Shown here piece after piece: positions 12,296 to 23,200 of a stretch of 64,000 nt of DNA. The position numbers and the translations under genes were made by a program. Every line of letters begins with the position of its first letter. Position 1 is the stretch's first letter. The notes below the pieces were generated by a model. It worked only from the letters and a program-made list of their open reading frames with translations, was not told where the DNA came from and did not search any database. The DNA lies in NCBI GenBank assembly GCA_036971715.1, contig JAVHJL010000006.1, forward strand, positions 3,224,001-3,288,000. The letters run 5' to 3'. Source of the stretch: Arthrobotrys musiformis (Eukaryota; Ascomycota; Orbiliomycetes; Orbiliales; Orbiliaceae).

Positions 12296-13549
12296 ATGTC
12301 GACGTCGCAAGATGGGGACACCGACCTCTGCTTTTCCGACCCCGACGACGCAGCCCAAATTCCAACAAGGTCAAACCGCGTTGCAGATGCCGTGCGCGCA
12401 GCTGGCCATGGTCATGAACCGTCCCGCAAACGTAGTAGCACCATCTCGAGACTCTTGAATGCAGCGCAGAGGTATACATCTTCCAAAGCCTCCAAGTTCG
12501 CTCAAGAATTGTTCGGGAGTAGGCGGGAAAATCCCACACCGAGTCCGCTCCTCATTCCATCAGAAATACCTATCGACAAATACTTCCCTGCGGAGATTCA
12601 TCTCGAAATCTTCTCGTACCTACCATGGGAAGCCCAGTTGGCTTGTTCCCTCGCATCACATATCTGGGCAAAGATACTCCTAGCTCATGGGAAAGATTAT
12701 AGTCTCAACACCGGTGGTATTTACAAGAATACGAACGGACGGTATTCCAATTCGCACAAACGTGTGGCAATCATGCATCACGTGGTCTTCTGGCGCCGAA
12801 CTTGCGAGTTAGAGATTCATGAAGACGGGACTGAAAGATTCGGACTGGCTTCGAAGTCGTTCTGGACACCATTTTTATCCCTCGAGAAAAGGAAAGGGCG
12901 AAACTCATATCGACGGTATCATTTATATAACCACCATAATATGACTCCGCCGTATATATATGGGGGGTTATGGTCCCCTCCAAGTTATTCCTCTTTCTCT
13001 ATCTCTTCCTCCTCTTTTTCTTCCCTCTCCTCCGTGTCCTCTTTACACTCAACTTTCCCTAGATACTACGGCGATGATGAGGACGGCGACGACGTAGAAC
13101 GAAGGGAGGTGGTATATATCCCCCACCCGGACCAAAACTTCATAATGAACGACGTCCTCTTAAAGCCGAATCCGGATTACATATCAAGGTCCACACTGTT
13201 CGCAAAACTATTCTCCAGAAAGCCGGCCGTTGGATCCCCTCCTCCCCAGGATATACATCCGAAGTGCACGATAATACTTCGGATAGCAAACAAAGCAGGC
13301 GATAAAGATAGGAAGAGTATTACCCGGCATGTATTTATGGATAGCGAGAGGGAGGAGATCACGGTCAAGGTGTTTTTGGAATATGTCGCGCGGGTGGTGA
13401 GGGAGAATAGGGAATTTGGTGAAGGGGATGTGAGGAAAGTCGAGGTGAGCAAGGTGAAGGTAAAGGATAGGAAGATCATCTTTGCGGTTTTCGTTGGGGA
13501 GGCATACAGTAATAATTCGAGAGATGATTCTGAGCTCTTGTCTTGGTAG
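12296..13549 (+). CDS. F-box protein, 417 residues
   Basis: A single exon from ATG 12296 to TAG. Residues 94-130 (DKYFPAEIHLEIFSYLP, then helix and IWAKILLAHGKD) form the F-box, preceded by a basic Ser/Arg-rich N-terminal extension of about 90 residues. The HVVFWRRTCELEI segment, the FIMNDVLLKPNPD motif and the C-terminal alpha/beta segments (VKVFLEYVARVVRE and KIIFAVFVGEAY) have counterparts in the partial F-box gene at 1-713 and more weakly in the gene at 14460. A Ser-rich low-complexity insert lies at about residues 226-258. The role as an SCF adaptor is inferred from the F-box alone, and the substrate is unknown. Confidence 0.82.
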   Translation: MSTSQDGDTDLCFSDPDDAAQIPTRSNRVADAVRAAGHGHEPSRKRSSTISRLLNAAQRYTSSKASKFAQELFGSRRENPTPSPLLIPSEIPIDKYFPAEIHLEIFSYLPWEAQLACSLASHIWAKILLAHGKDYSLNTGGIYKNTNGRYSNSHKRVAIMHHVVFWRRTCELEIHEDGTERFGLASKSFWTPFLSLEKRKGRNSYRRYHLYNHHNMTPPYIYGGLWSPPSYSSFSISSSSFSSLSSVSSLHSTFPRYYGDDEDGDDVERREVVYIPHPDQNFIMNDVLLKPNPDYISRSTLFAKLFSRKPAVGSPPPQDIHPKCTIILRIANKAGDKDRKSITRHVFMDSEREEITVKVFLEYVARVVRENREFGEGDVRKVEVSKVKVKDRKIIFAVFVGEAYSNNSRDDSELLSW

Positions 13550-14459
13550 AAACACTTACAATGGTGTATATTTATGACTTTGAGACACATTGCATTAAAA
13601 GAAATAAAAATATCATAACCAAATGGATCTGTAGACCTGGATATGAGATATCCGCCCTGTGAGCCAGTCATCTTTGGCCTGCATACGCCTTTGTGTTATC
13701 TTTTCGCTTTGGTTTCCTAGCTTTGTTAGAACCTTCGAATTCCACCAAATTGATTCCGAGAGCACGGATGAATTAGTTCGCAATAAATATAGTTAGTACA
13801 AAAGTTGAAACATTTCCAAGAGCGAACCAGCACATCATGTTCCAACCGGGCTAGCGGGGCAGTTATAATTCGGCGGGGTAGCTAGAGTATACGTATAAAT
13901 TCGAGAGCCTGCATGATGTACAGCTATCTGCACAGTCCGTCTGACTCCAAAAACACCACGCAACCCACCCACGTAATCCGGCCATCTCTTCTATTCACAA
14001 AAAAAAAAAAAACATCGCAGGAGCCTTTCGAACTTCAACTTCAATCGAGACGTCCAAAAAGGGGTGGAAATTTGAGTCAGAGCGCGCAAGCTTGAGTGGC
14101 CAGATTCCCTTGCACTTTTGTCGAAATCCGAAATCATGGGAATATAAAGGCTTGAACCAATGGCAACATCGCAAGGCAATTCCCACGCTGTGCAGCCTCG
14201 TCCCAACTTGAAACTCAACAGCCTGCAGCCCTGACGATGTTGAACACATCTTTTGTTCCCCTCCTCGGATAGAAATCCTACCTAAAAAAATTCAGATAGA
14301 GGAGCCTCGAGCATATCTTCATAGTCTTCAATAACTTCCTTTCCTCACCTGCCCGGAATCTTTTTTATATTTCAACGTGGAGACCGCGAGCCATCAGCGC
14401 AAGAACACCGCCCCTCCACGAACGACGTTCGGACCCACACGCGTAGACCCAGAAGGAAA
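13550..14459. other. Intergenic region
   Basis: Space between two co-oriented F-box genes. A 14-nt A run lies at 13999-14012. CA-rich, pyrimidine-poor leader sequence precedes the next start. Open frames here are short and unconvincing. Confidence 0.45.
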
Positions 14460-15431
14460 ATGCAACATATCCAACGCATAATAACCCGCCTCATCATCCT
14501 TCTAAGATCCCCGCTGATAGGAACCTATAACTTCCTCCGCGCACCTTTCAAACCCAGACAAACCGGCACAATGGCACAAACCACAATCTTCTCCCTCCCC
14601 GCAGAACTCCACTTCCAAATCCTCTCATACCTCCCCTTCTCATCCCACATCGCCCTCGCCTCCACCCACCAAACCTTCAATTCCCTGCTTCAGGACCCAT
14701 TATTACGCTCACAGCGGTACTATTGCGCCACTTTCCCCGGTATTCACGTTTTATTAAAGAATTACATGTTAAGAGTGGTGGTTAAGAATAACGATGTCAA
14801 GAACGCAAAGGTGGAGATATTACAATTGCAAACTACGGGGAGTATGGCGACGTTAAAGCACATCGTTGTAGCCACACTGCCCCCCTCGACACTTCACCAA
14901 AAGGAACCACTCATAGGCGGGATCGGGAAGACAAGAAGAAAATTTGCCGGAGAGGGGAGTATTCTGAACGATTATTGGCTATACACCCCCCGGGGTTGGG
15001 ATACACAACAGGAAACCATGGATCTGAGGAAACTAGTGGTCTTGTTGAAAGTTATCACACCGGCTACAATCCCGAAGAAAGACGGGGATAAAAGAAAGTA
15101 TTGGAGTACAGAGTACCCTTTCCGCATCGCCCGACCTGGAAACCCCCCTTCGTCTACACCACCTAATCCACCATCTACAAATGACCGTCGTACCAAGAAT
15201 ATCCTGTCCCCAGCTGCCCCACCGACGGAACCGGCAACATTGCAACAGATGATAACGTTCATTACTAAAAGAGCAATTAAGGAATTAGGCTTGAGTAAGG
15301 AAAAGGAGGTATCCGTTGCCCTGAGAGTTTGCAAGTTGGGCGGGACCGAGGGGTACGTGGGGTTCACAGGAGAAATCGAGGTCGATGGAGTTTCTAGGAG
15401 CAGTGGATGGAGAGGGTGGTTTGGGAGATAA
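14460..15431 (+). CDS. F-box protein, 323 residues
   Basis: Single exon. The F-box core TIFSLPAELHFQILSYLP lies about 40 residues in. A second in-frame ATG just before it (MAQTTIFSLP, about 14572) would give a shorter protein that starts like the F-box gene at 1-713. The longer start is used because the extra N-terminal segment is basic and open, but either is possible. After the F-box come a GEGSILNDYW segment, which may match the F-[LI]-[LM]-N-D motif of the other two family members, a Pro-rich linker (about residues 225-265) and a C-terminal part with KEVSVALRVCKLGG and GYVGFTGEIEV, similar in pattern to the ends of the genes at 12296 and 1-713. Its 3' end converges on rad21. The substrate is unknown. 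Confidence 0.75.
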   Translation: MQHIQRIITRLIILLRSPLIGTYNFLRAPFKPRQTGTMAQTTIFSLPAELHFQILSYLPFSSHIALASTHQTFNSLLQDPLLRSQRYYCATFPGIHVLLKNYMLRVVVKNNDVKNAKVEILQLQTTGSMATLKHIVVATLPPSTLHQKEPLIGGIGKTRRKFAGEGSILNDYWLYTPRGWDTQQETMDLRKLVVLLKVITPATIPKKDGDKRKYWSTEYPFRIARPGNPPSSTPPNPPSTNDRRTKNILSPAAPPTEPATLQQMITFITKRAIKELGLSKEKEVSVALRVCKLGGTEGYVGFTGEIEVDGVSRSSGWRGWFGR

Positions 15432-16098
15432 AGTTTTTTTTGGTTTCGCGAAACTTACCGGGCTCCATTTGCGTATATACGTACTGTAAGGATCAGTGCC
15501 GATGCGTTTTAATATACAAGACTACTTATGTAACGTTTCGAGGACTTGGGTTTAGAAGGTGTATTCATATGCCCATTTTGGGAAATATATAGCAGAAGAA
15601 CAATCATATTCCATAGAAATAGCTAGCTACCCACTAATATAAATCTACCCTAATCGTTTACAAGCCATTACAACTGGACAATCAGAACGAGAAGAAGAAG
15701 AACAAGCAAAAAAAAGGAACAAAGGAATCCATCCAAGTTACGAAATATCAGAAACCAGGAGAAAATCATAAATAGGAGTACACAATACGCGCACAATGAA
15801 CTTTACAAAGGGAGGATATCGAAGAGTGAAAGAAGAACGCAGTAGAAAGGCACCGTAAACTCCCCAATCGTAGAGTAAGCAAAACGCAAACGCAAGGAAC
15901 GGGAAATGAAAAGAAGAAGAGGCAACATGGTTATGAGAAATCCGACTTTTTTATTCCAATCATTTCCTTTCAAAGACAAATGGAAAGTCCGTCAAGAAAA
16001 TTGGGAATTCCACTGATCCGACAAGGATTCAATAAAAAAAGAGAAGAAACAAGACAACAAGATGACATGGCCAAAGGAAATATTAGAAAGAAGAGAGA
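15432..16098. other. Convergent intergenic region
   Basis: Lies between the 3' ends of the F-box gene (+) and rad21 (-), so it should contain both terminators and 3' UTRs. It is purine-rich on the plus strand (many GAAGAAG-like runs). No gene seen. Confidence 0.5.
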
Positions 16099-18132
16099 TC
16101 AAGCAGTAACCTGCGTAGGAGGCGCAGGTCCAACCGCGACACCTCCCATCTCACCTTCCTTCTCATCAGCTCCGTGCTCGGCCCATTCTCCCCAAAGGGC
16201 CTTCTTTCCTCTGACTCGAATCTCCGCGTCCTCACCCTGTTTAACAGCGATGGCATCCTTGGTCGCCAAGACCAAAATCTCAAAGAACATCTTGGTTGCA
16301 TCGATTCTGGTAGTCTGGTTCTTGGGGAACATATTGCTAAACACGACTTCCTCCTTCGTCTGCGATTGACTCTGATTAGACCTGCCAGTTCTACCGACTG
16401 GTTCTGTGAATTTCTCGCGGAGAAGGTGGACGGCGTGTGTGGTAGCCTGGCTGACGATCTCTGCCTGGGGTTCTACCTCTTCCTCGGGGAGGTCATCGAG
16501 AGTTTGTTCATGGTGGGGTTGGAAGCCTAGGCCACCGATGCTAGTGTCGAAAGAGTCATCGATGCCACCTCCAGGTGCATTATACTCGAAGTCATCGGCG
16601 CCGGGAATTTGGATCTCTTCGCCTTCAACGGTGGCATCGCGTACTGTGGCATTGGCAGCAGTAGCTTCTTCTTCCTCATCAATGTCGAGACGGGGGGACT
16701 TGCGAGATGGAGAGCCGCCAGTTTCGGTATCTGGAGCTTCGGTTTCGAGAGCACGCTTACGCTTCCTATCGGCCATCTCCTTGATGAACTCAGGGGAGAG
16801 GAGTTTGGCGACATCAGGGTGGACACCCTTGGGGTAGAATATGCTGTTTGCGAAGCCATTGGATGCTTGGAGTGACATAAGGGCAAGCATGGCGGGATCG
16901 CGGTGAAGGAAAAGGGGATCCTTGAGGATACGAGTTCTGTCCTCCTGCTGAGCCTTTATTTGCTTAGTTTTCATCTCAGTGGTGGCATCGAACGGCACCT
17001 TCTTCTTCCTGGCAGCACTGCGAGACTTCGAAGGTTGCGGGAGAACTTCCTCCTCCATCTCCGAGGGGAGGCGGAGGGGGTCGAAATCGCTGATGTCGAG
17101 GTTTCGAACAACGCGTTCGAGCTCTCGTTCACCTTCAGAACCCACCTCAGTAAGGGGGGAGTCTTCGCGTTCTGCGCGGGGAGTAGCGGCGCCATCGGCG
17201 GCGGTCTCGTCCTCTGGGGCAGGGGGAAGGATGGTATCATCATTGATATCGAGTTGGAGATCGTCTTCCATGTCAAAGGTATCGCCTCCTAGTCCTGGGC
17301 CCAGATCACCACGTGAGATGTCTCCTGTATCATTAAAATCGAGTTCCTTCATGGCGAAATCACCATCCCCGTCACGGGAAAATTCGTCGGCGAGATCACG
17401 AGCCATGGGAGCATCTCGACCCATTTCCAGTGAGAGGGAGTTGTCGGCGAACGGGTCGTTATCCGTGATATCTAATCCCAGGTCATCGCCAATGTCCAAG
17501 CCCAAGTCATCTTCAAGTTGTAGATCGTCTTCGAGATTCAAGATATTATGATTGGCGACTTGAGTGCCACCACGCCCAATCTCCAATTGGGAGTCTCCAA
17601 CAAGGAAGTCGTCAGCATCACCCAGGGTAATGTCTTCACGGCGGGAGACACCGGCACGAGTTCCGACAGTCATAGTTCGATCGAAGTCAAGAGGCTCAGG
17701 GAGCAACAAGTCCTGGGCAGAGACAACTTGGTCTTTCAAGATGAGCGAGTCCTTCGCAATGATCGAATTTACCGGCAGATCGACGTTTCCAGGCCTGAAT
17801 GCCTGTTCTCCTTTGTTAGAATACAAAACAACCTAATCACTACGAAGCTATAGAATAGAACGACATACCATTTTTATTTTCATCAGAGCCTCGCTACAGT
17901 CATCCAGTAGATATCTTGCCTTCCTGCTATAAATTCTAACGACACCCAACAGGAGCTGACCGCTCAACCTGAGCGCCATGGGAGCTTGGTCCTCTCCAAC
18001 GATCGCATCGACAGAGGTTTGAATGTTCGAGGTCAAAATGTTGGACTTCGTGAGCTTTCGTTCGAGATTGGCAGAGAGCCAGACTCGAGCCAAAGGCCCG
18101 GTCTTGCTCAGAAGGGTCTCGGAGTAGAACAT
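16099..18132 (-). CDS. rad21: Cohesin kleisin subunit Rad21/Scc1
   Basis: Two exons, 18132-17869 and 17802-16099, joined in phase 0 (GTATGT donor, AACAG acceptor), giving 655 residues. Rad21/Scc1 closes the cohesin ring between Smc1 and Smc3 and is cut by separase at anaphase. The N-terminal kleisin domain is clear (MFYSETLLSKTGPLARVWLS, later KARYLLDDCSEALMKIK and, across the junction, MAFRPGNVDLP). The middle is acidic and disordered, as usual for the family. The C-terminal winged-helix region that binds Smc1 is visible near residues 585-635 (TRIDATKMFFEILVLATKDA, then RGKKALWGEW). Two E-x-G-R sequences, LEIGR ending at R165 and SLEMGR ending at R217, fit separase cleavage sites. A single ACGCG core (minus strand, 18454-18450) could be an MBF-type cell-cycle element, but this is weak. 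The meiotic paralogue Rec8 is less likely given the strong mitotic-type N-terminus. Confidence 0.9.
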
Positions 18133-19900
18133 CTTCGATGCGATGGTAATGCCCTAGTGGCGATGGTGTTGGTTGATGTTGATGCTGATGAGGGAAGTGG
18201 GGATGTCGCGTCTCACAGAGACAGCGAGGGGTAGGAGGAGAGGCGCTCTCTGGGTATAGGGTAAAGTCAATGCTATCTGACTGACAGGGGGGGCCTGGAT
18301 GAGAGCGGAAGAAGAAGGGGGGGTCTCGAGGACAGTCGTTGTTGGACTGGAGAGATATTGTAGAAGGAGGTTGTTCGGGAAGACTGGCGATGGCCCCGTT
18401 GGCTGGCGACTTTTGCTTTGTTTGGATGGCAACCACCAAAATTGTGTGGCGCGTCATGGCAACACGGCAACCGCCAAATTCCAACATTTTCCAGCCAGCT
18501 TGCCTCACCCAACAAATACATTACATTGAATTCATATAAATTTAGACAGACGATACAACAGTCCAATACTCTACCTCGCAATCTATACTAGATCCACCAT
18601 AAGCTAGCATGCTAGTATCAGAAACTGTACTGAAGCAAAGAAAGAACGAAAGGGGAGATCATTGACCATAGGTTCAATAAATGTATATAAATATGATTTG
18701 AACTTATAAATGACGGATCGGTAAAACCCTGATCAGTACTGATTGATAGCCATGATATACCACAGATCCGCTCCAGATAATATACTAACATTATATTCGC
18801 AAACGGCACTGCAGGGCAGCGTCCAATATGATCATATAAAGTATATACTATGACGTTATAATCAGACTTGAAATTGGGGTTAGTGGAAAGATGGAAACTC
18901 CCGCCTCGCGAATATACATTTGAATATTCAAATAATTATATATAAAACGGAAAGTTCGGTAGGGAAAGAGAGACAATCAACCACCCACTATAATTATACA
19001 AATAGACGTCTAAGATTTAGCCTCAGATTCTTCCATGTTAACAAACTCATAGTACCCGTAAATATTCACTGCTACCAGCCGTTTGGCGGTATTGATCGTT
19101 TAGATACTAAAGCTGCGGACAAAGACCAGAACTTGCTTGTATCTTTCCCGATATTTGGTTATCGAAGGATGGAACGCTCTTCGATTACGTAAGACCACGA
19201 TATCAAGATAGTATCAATAATAATGTACGCCACCAAAGTCGGGAATCAAATACGCCGCAGCCGTTCATAAAAAAGACTCAATCAACCATTCGAACCCGTG
19301 GTTTGTGGTTTTGATTACAGAGACAAACCAACAGCCTAAATGTGGAGCCTGTTCCAGACCGTTTTTGAGGCTTTTGTATCAGTCAGCCAGACACCACGAT
19401 CATACGACCCATGGCCAGGACTGCGTTGCCTCCTCCATTTTACAACATTTTCGCCGGAAACTCTCATATCGAACCAGCATCCGGCATCTCCGAGCCGTAC
19501 GTGTACACGGCCCAGCCGATAGATAAGTCGCTATCAATTGTGTTCCATATCGTGATACCCTCACGAAAAAAGCCTTCGAATTAATATCGAAAAGTCTCCG
19601 AATTCATCTCGAGATAACTTTATAACCCTTCATCGTCTTTCTCAAATTGAATGAGGAAGGACAGGAAAAAACGTGCATAATATACATCGAATCGTACGAA
19701 CAAGGTTTTTTAAGCCTCATCCAGTCTAATACGCTATTGCATCATTTTTTTCTATCAAGCAAACTCCCGCTTAAACACCCCCCTCCATTATAAAACCAAA
19801 ATTCCAAACCGACGTAACCCCGCATAATTATAAACCCCAACTTCCACACGCACACGCCGTCCGAACCGATCTCTCATTCGTCGCCTTTCCCTCCTGAAAA
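18133..19900. other. Divergent intergenic region
   Basis: Holds the promoters of rad21 (-) and the small Cys-rich protein gene (+). The part near rad21 is GA/CT-rich; 18600-19000 and 19560-19860 are AT-rich with several TATA-like stretches. No gene, tRNA or repeat could be supported. Confidence 0.5.
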
Positions 19901-20265
19901 ATGTGCCGCTCAGCAACTTGCAGTACTTGCAGTGAGTAAACTTACCCCGCATAATTCCTGTACCCCAGATCAGCTGAGGCTAACTTCCCGCACCTGCATA
20001 TGTAGACGGCAAGACGTGGTTTGGTATGTTATTCCCCTCCCTGTCAGGAATCTCTGACATGGCTGGCAGACGATTCGCTATATTCATGGTGTGTGCAGGA
20101 CAAGTGCTTATTGGATTACATTATAACATAGGTTGCGGCATGCATAAACCAAGCGTTCTCGATTCGGTCCCAAAAGATCAATGGTGTACCTGTGAGAAGA
20201 AACCTGGAGATTCTCAAGACGAATATCCACCGATGGGATCTACGCCTTCTTGTACGATTTTTTAG
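19901..20265 (+). CDS. Conserved small Cys-rich fungal protein, 60 residues
   Basis: Three exons, 19901-19931, 20006-20023 (18 nt) and 20132-20265, total 183 nt. The product starts MCRSATCSTCNGKTWFGCG and continues HKPSVLDSVPKDQWCTCEKK, ending in EYPPMG plus a short tail. From memory of fungal genomes, this MCxSATCxTC...KTWWGCG.H...DSVP...CTC pattern is a widespread uncharacterised family in ascomycetes. The paired cysteines (C-x4-C-x2-C, then GCG and CTC) suggest metal binding or disulfides, which is inference. No signal peptide is present, so it is probably intracellular. All three exons are needed to recover the family pattern. The middle exon would be easy for a gene finder to miss. Confidence 0.82.
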
Positions 20266-23200
20266 TCCCTCCCCTTCCCTCTTCCCCCCTTCGCAGTGTT
20301 GATTTTTTTTTATTTGATTTTTCTTATTTGATTTAATTTTTTGAGTGTTTGAAGGAATCGACTGATTCGATTTCCGTTTTGTAATTTGAAGTTATCAACT
20401 TGAAGAATATCATGCCGCGGATGTGGGGCTAATTGGCTTCTTTTGTTGTTTTTTCCTTGGAGGATATGTTATCAGAGCTTCTACGCACACATGGAATACA
20501 AGATCTTTGGGCTGGGATGTTATAAAAAAAAGTGTCTTTTCGTTTTTACCTTCTTGGGGACGATGGTTGACGTTGGATCATATCAATTTTGAAACGAAAA
20601 TGGGAATACAGCCTTTCGACCGCATGAGACTACAGAAACTATCGCGAAGGAGATGTTGAAGACCAGGAACGAATGGGGTGGGATTCCGAAGGAGCCCGTG
20701 CAGTAAAAAAATTGTAAAGAAAAAAACATGTATCTTTCTTTTTCTTTTTCTTTGCGGAGGCGTGGTGTTTTGAGGTTGGTGGGTAGTTAGAGGGAATATG
20801 GAGTTTTCGAGGAAGGGGTGGATTGTGTGATAGGGAATTCGAATTGCATATAGTCACTAAACCCGCTGTTCACATTCTAATTAAGATATTGTACAATTGT
20901 ACAATTAGTCGCGCACATGATGATATACGTAGCCTCAGATTCCGCCATAGTGATATCCTCTAACGAGATTGATCCAAGGACTTACTAGTTGTCACAAAAG
21001 AGGTTGGAAAGAAATAGAATAAAATGTTGGGAATGAATTACCGAACCGAAAATACCGAAGTTCGCGGAATACATGACCTGATCGATTGCTCATTACGATA
21101 TAATAACTGAATTTTCTCGGAGTATGAGCGATATAATTTTTTCCCATATACTTACTATACTTACAAATCAATGAGGAAGGAATTAGTTCGCTGGAAATAG
21201 ACAAATTCTGGGGTAAAATGGTGAGCATGAGGCGGGCACGAGCTCTCTGGTCGTGATGGGGTTTGTGTAACTTTCTGTGCTAACGACGATATATGGCGTA
21301 TACACTCGTCTACACCACTAGATGCAATGACTGAAATGAGCATATGAGCAGAATATTAGTGAGAGGAAACCCGTGATCTCATCCTCCCAGCCCAAATCGA
21401 TCTTAGCGGGTGTTTTTAAACGGGAGGCATCCGTAATTCTGGGGCCGTCGAAGCCGCCCGGGGAAGCATTGCAGTGGTGGTTGGAGAGGGCCAGGTGGGC
21501 GGCCGAAGTACGTACCAGCTCGGCCACCTGCCATGCCAGCTCTGCCAGGTACCCAAAGCTCCCCAACGTGTGCGTTCTATTGGCTACAACCGGTTCAACA
21601 CATTATGTGCGCATTTTAAAATTTTTTATTTTATTACCCCATAAAATACGTGAAATTACCCCTCGATTACTCGATAATAATTGCGCCATTGAAGAGCTCG
21701 TGGTCTGGTACAGACAGAATACGGATTTTTATGTCCTGTGTGTGTATGCATACGGTTCGTGCATGGCGGATGGTGCAGGAATGGGGAACAGGAAAGCTTA
21801 AGCTGGTTGTGGTTGATAGGTAGACGCTAATGCAGACGGGTCTAGAGCTTCCCTTTTCCTTTTCCCCTACATGTCTATACAATTTGAATCGTGCAAAATC
21901 TGGAAGCGAAGAAAATTTTTCCTTTCGTTCTCAAGGATTGGAATTTTTTGTTTACTAGTATATCGAGAGGAGTACATGGTGAGCCCAGAGCCATGGACCG
22001 TATTAGGTAATTGAGCCCCTCCTTCATCCGCCTCAGCACAAAGACACAAAAAGGGCGGGAAGAAGCCGACGTAAAGCGCGGTTTTCTCCACAGAACAGCT
22101 TCGACCGCCCCCATACTTTGAGAGGGATAGGAGGGCCAAGGCTAGCCCTACACGAAGGAAGTCAGGCGGAACATTCTAAAAAAATTTCTTTTAGAGCTCC
22201 TGATGTCCTGTCTGGATGAATGTATGTAAGTAGTTGCAGGGTTCCCCGGATTTTCGGACTGGATGGGTTTAGGACCTGACAGAGTTTTTAGTCCCCTCTT
22301 TTTTCCCTTTCTTCTGGTTTTCTTTGCATTTAGTATTTGGGGTGCCTGACACTGGCACGGTAGGTGAGCGGCAACGATTGCTGCATTCGCTGCTGCGACC
22401 ATGCAGGTTTGTCAGATCTCATAAGCTATTACCGTCGGCACATACGTAGACACAAGTTCTTCGAAGAAAAAGGAGCACGAGCTCTTGGTCAAAGAACGGA
22501 TTGAGTGATCTCAGAATTAGATTTTTAGGTAATTGTTAAGATTCTGTAAGGAAAAATTTTGCAATTCGTTCGAATGTTCGCACAGAGGACGTTGAGGTAT
22601 TCCGGGGATGCGGCGATGCCGTTTGATGCCGCGCATTTTTTTTGTTAAAAATAGTTTCTTCTTCTTCTTCCCTTTCTCTCCTAAATTGGGAACACCATGG
22701 GGGTTACAGTGGGTAAAAAAAAGGTTTCGCCACATTTACATTCCTGATCAGATCAAGACGGTGGCTATGTGGCTAGAACCCCCAAAATCTATGACGGCAT
22801 TCTTCTGCTTTGCTTCGTAATGTCTGTCAGAAAATTTTTTTGAATTGGGCTTCCTTATCTTGTCTGGTTGGATAGCTCGTTCGATAGGAGCTCAAGTTAG
22901 CATTGATATCTGGTAGCAGCAGGATGTAGCAGTCGGATTGGTTGGAGAATATTAATAGTAATAACCCCCGGGATGGAACCGTCCCGAACACTACCACCCC
23001 ACAGAAAGGAAAAAACGAGCTAGCTAAGTCCACCATCAAGCTGAAGCTTGAATCCAGGGCGTCATGGGGGAGAAGAAGGTTTAAGAGGTACCTGCAGCCC
23101 TGATCAGCTGCATTTATTTTGCTTTTTTCCTAACTCCCTTTTGTCGACCACTTCGACGATGTGAGCCAGTAAGATTATGGGATGGAAGTGGATGAGGAGG

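Noticed and set aside
17936..18508. Minus-strand frame of 190 codons overlapping the rad21 start
   Set aside because: It overlaps the first rad21 exon in another frame and is mostly rad21 5' leader. No recognisable protein sequence.
19270..19320. GGGTTCGAAT-like sequence on the minus strand suggesting a tRNA T-arm
   Set aside because: The flanking bases do not form the T-stem, and no acceptor or anticodon arm could be found.
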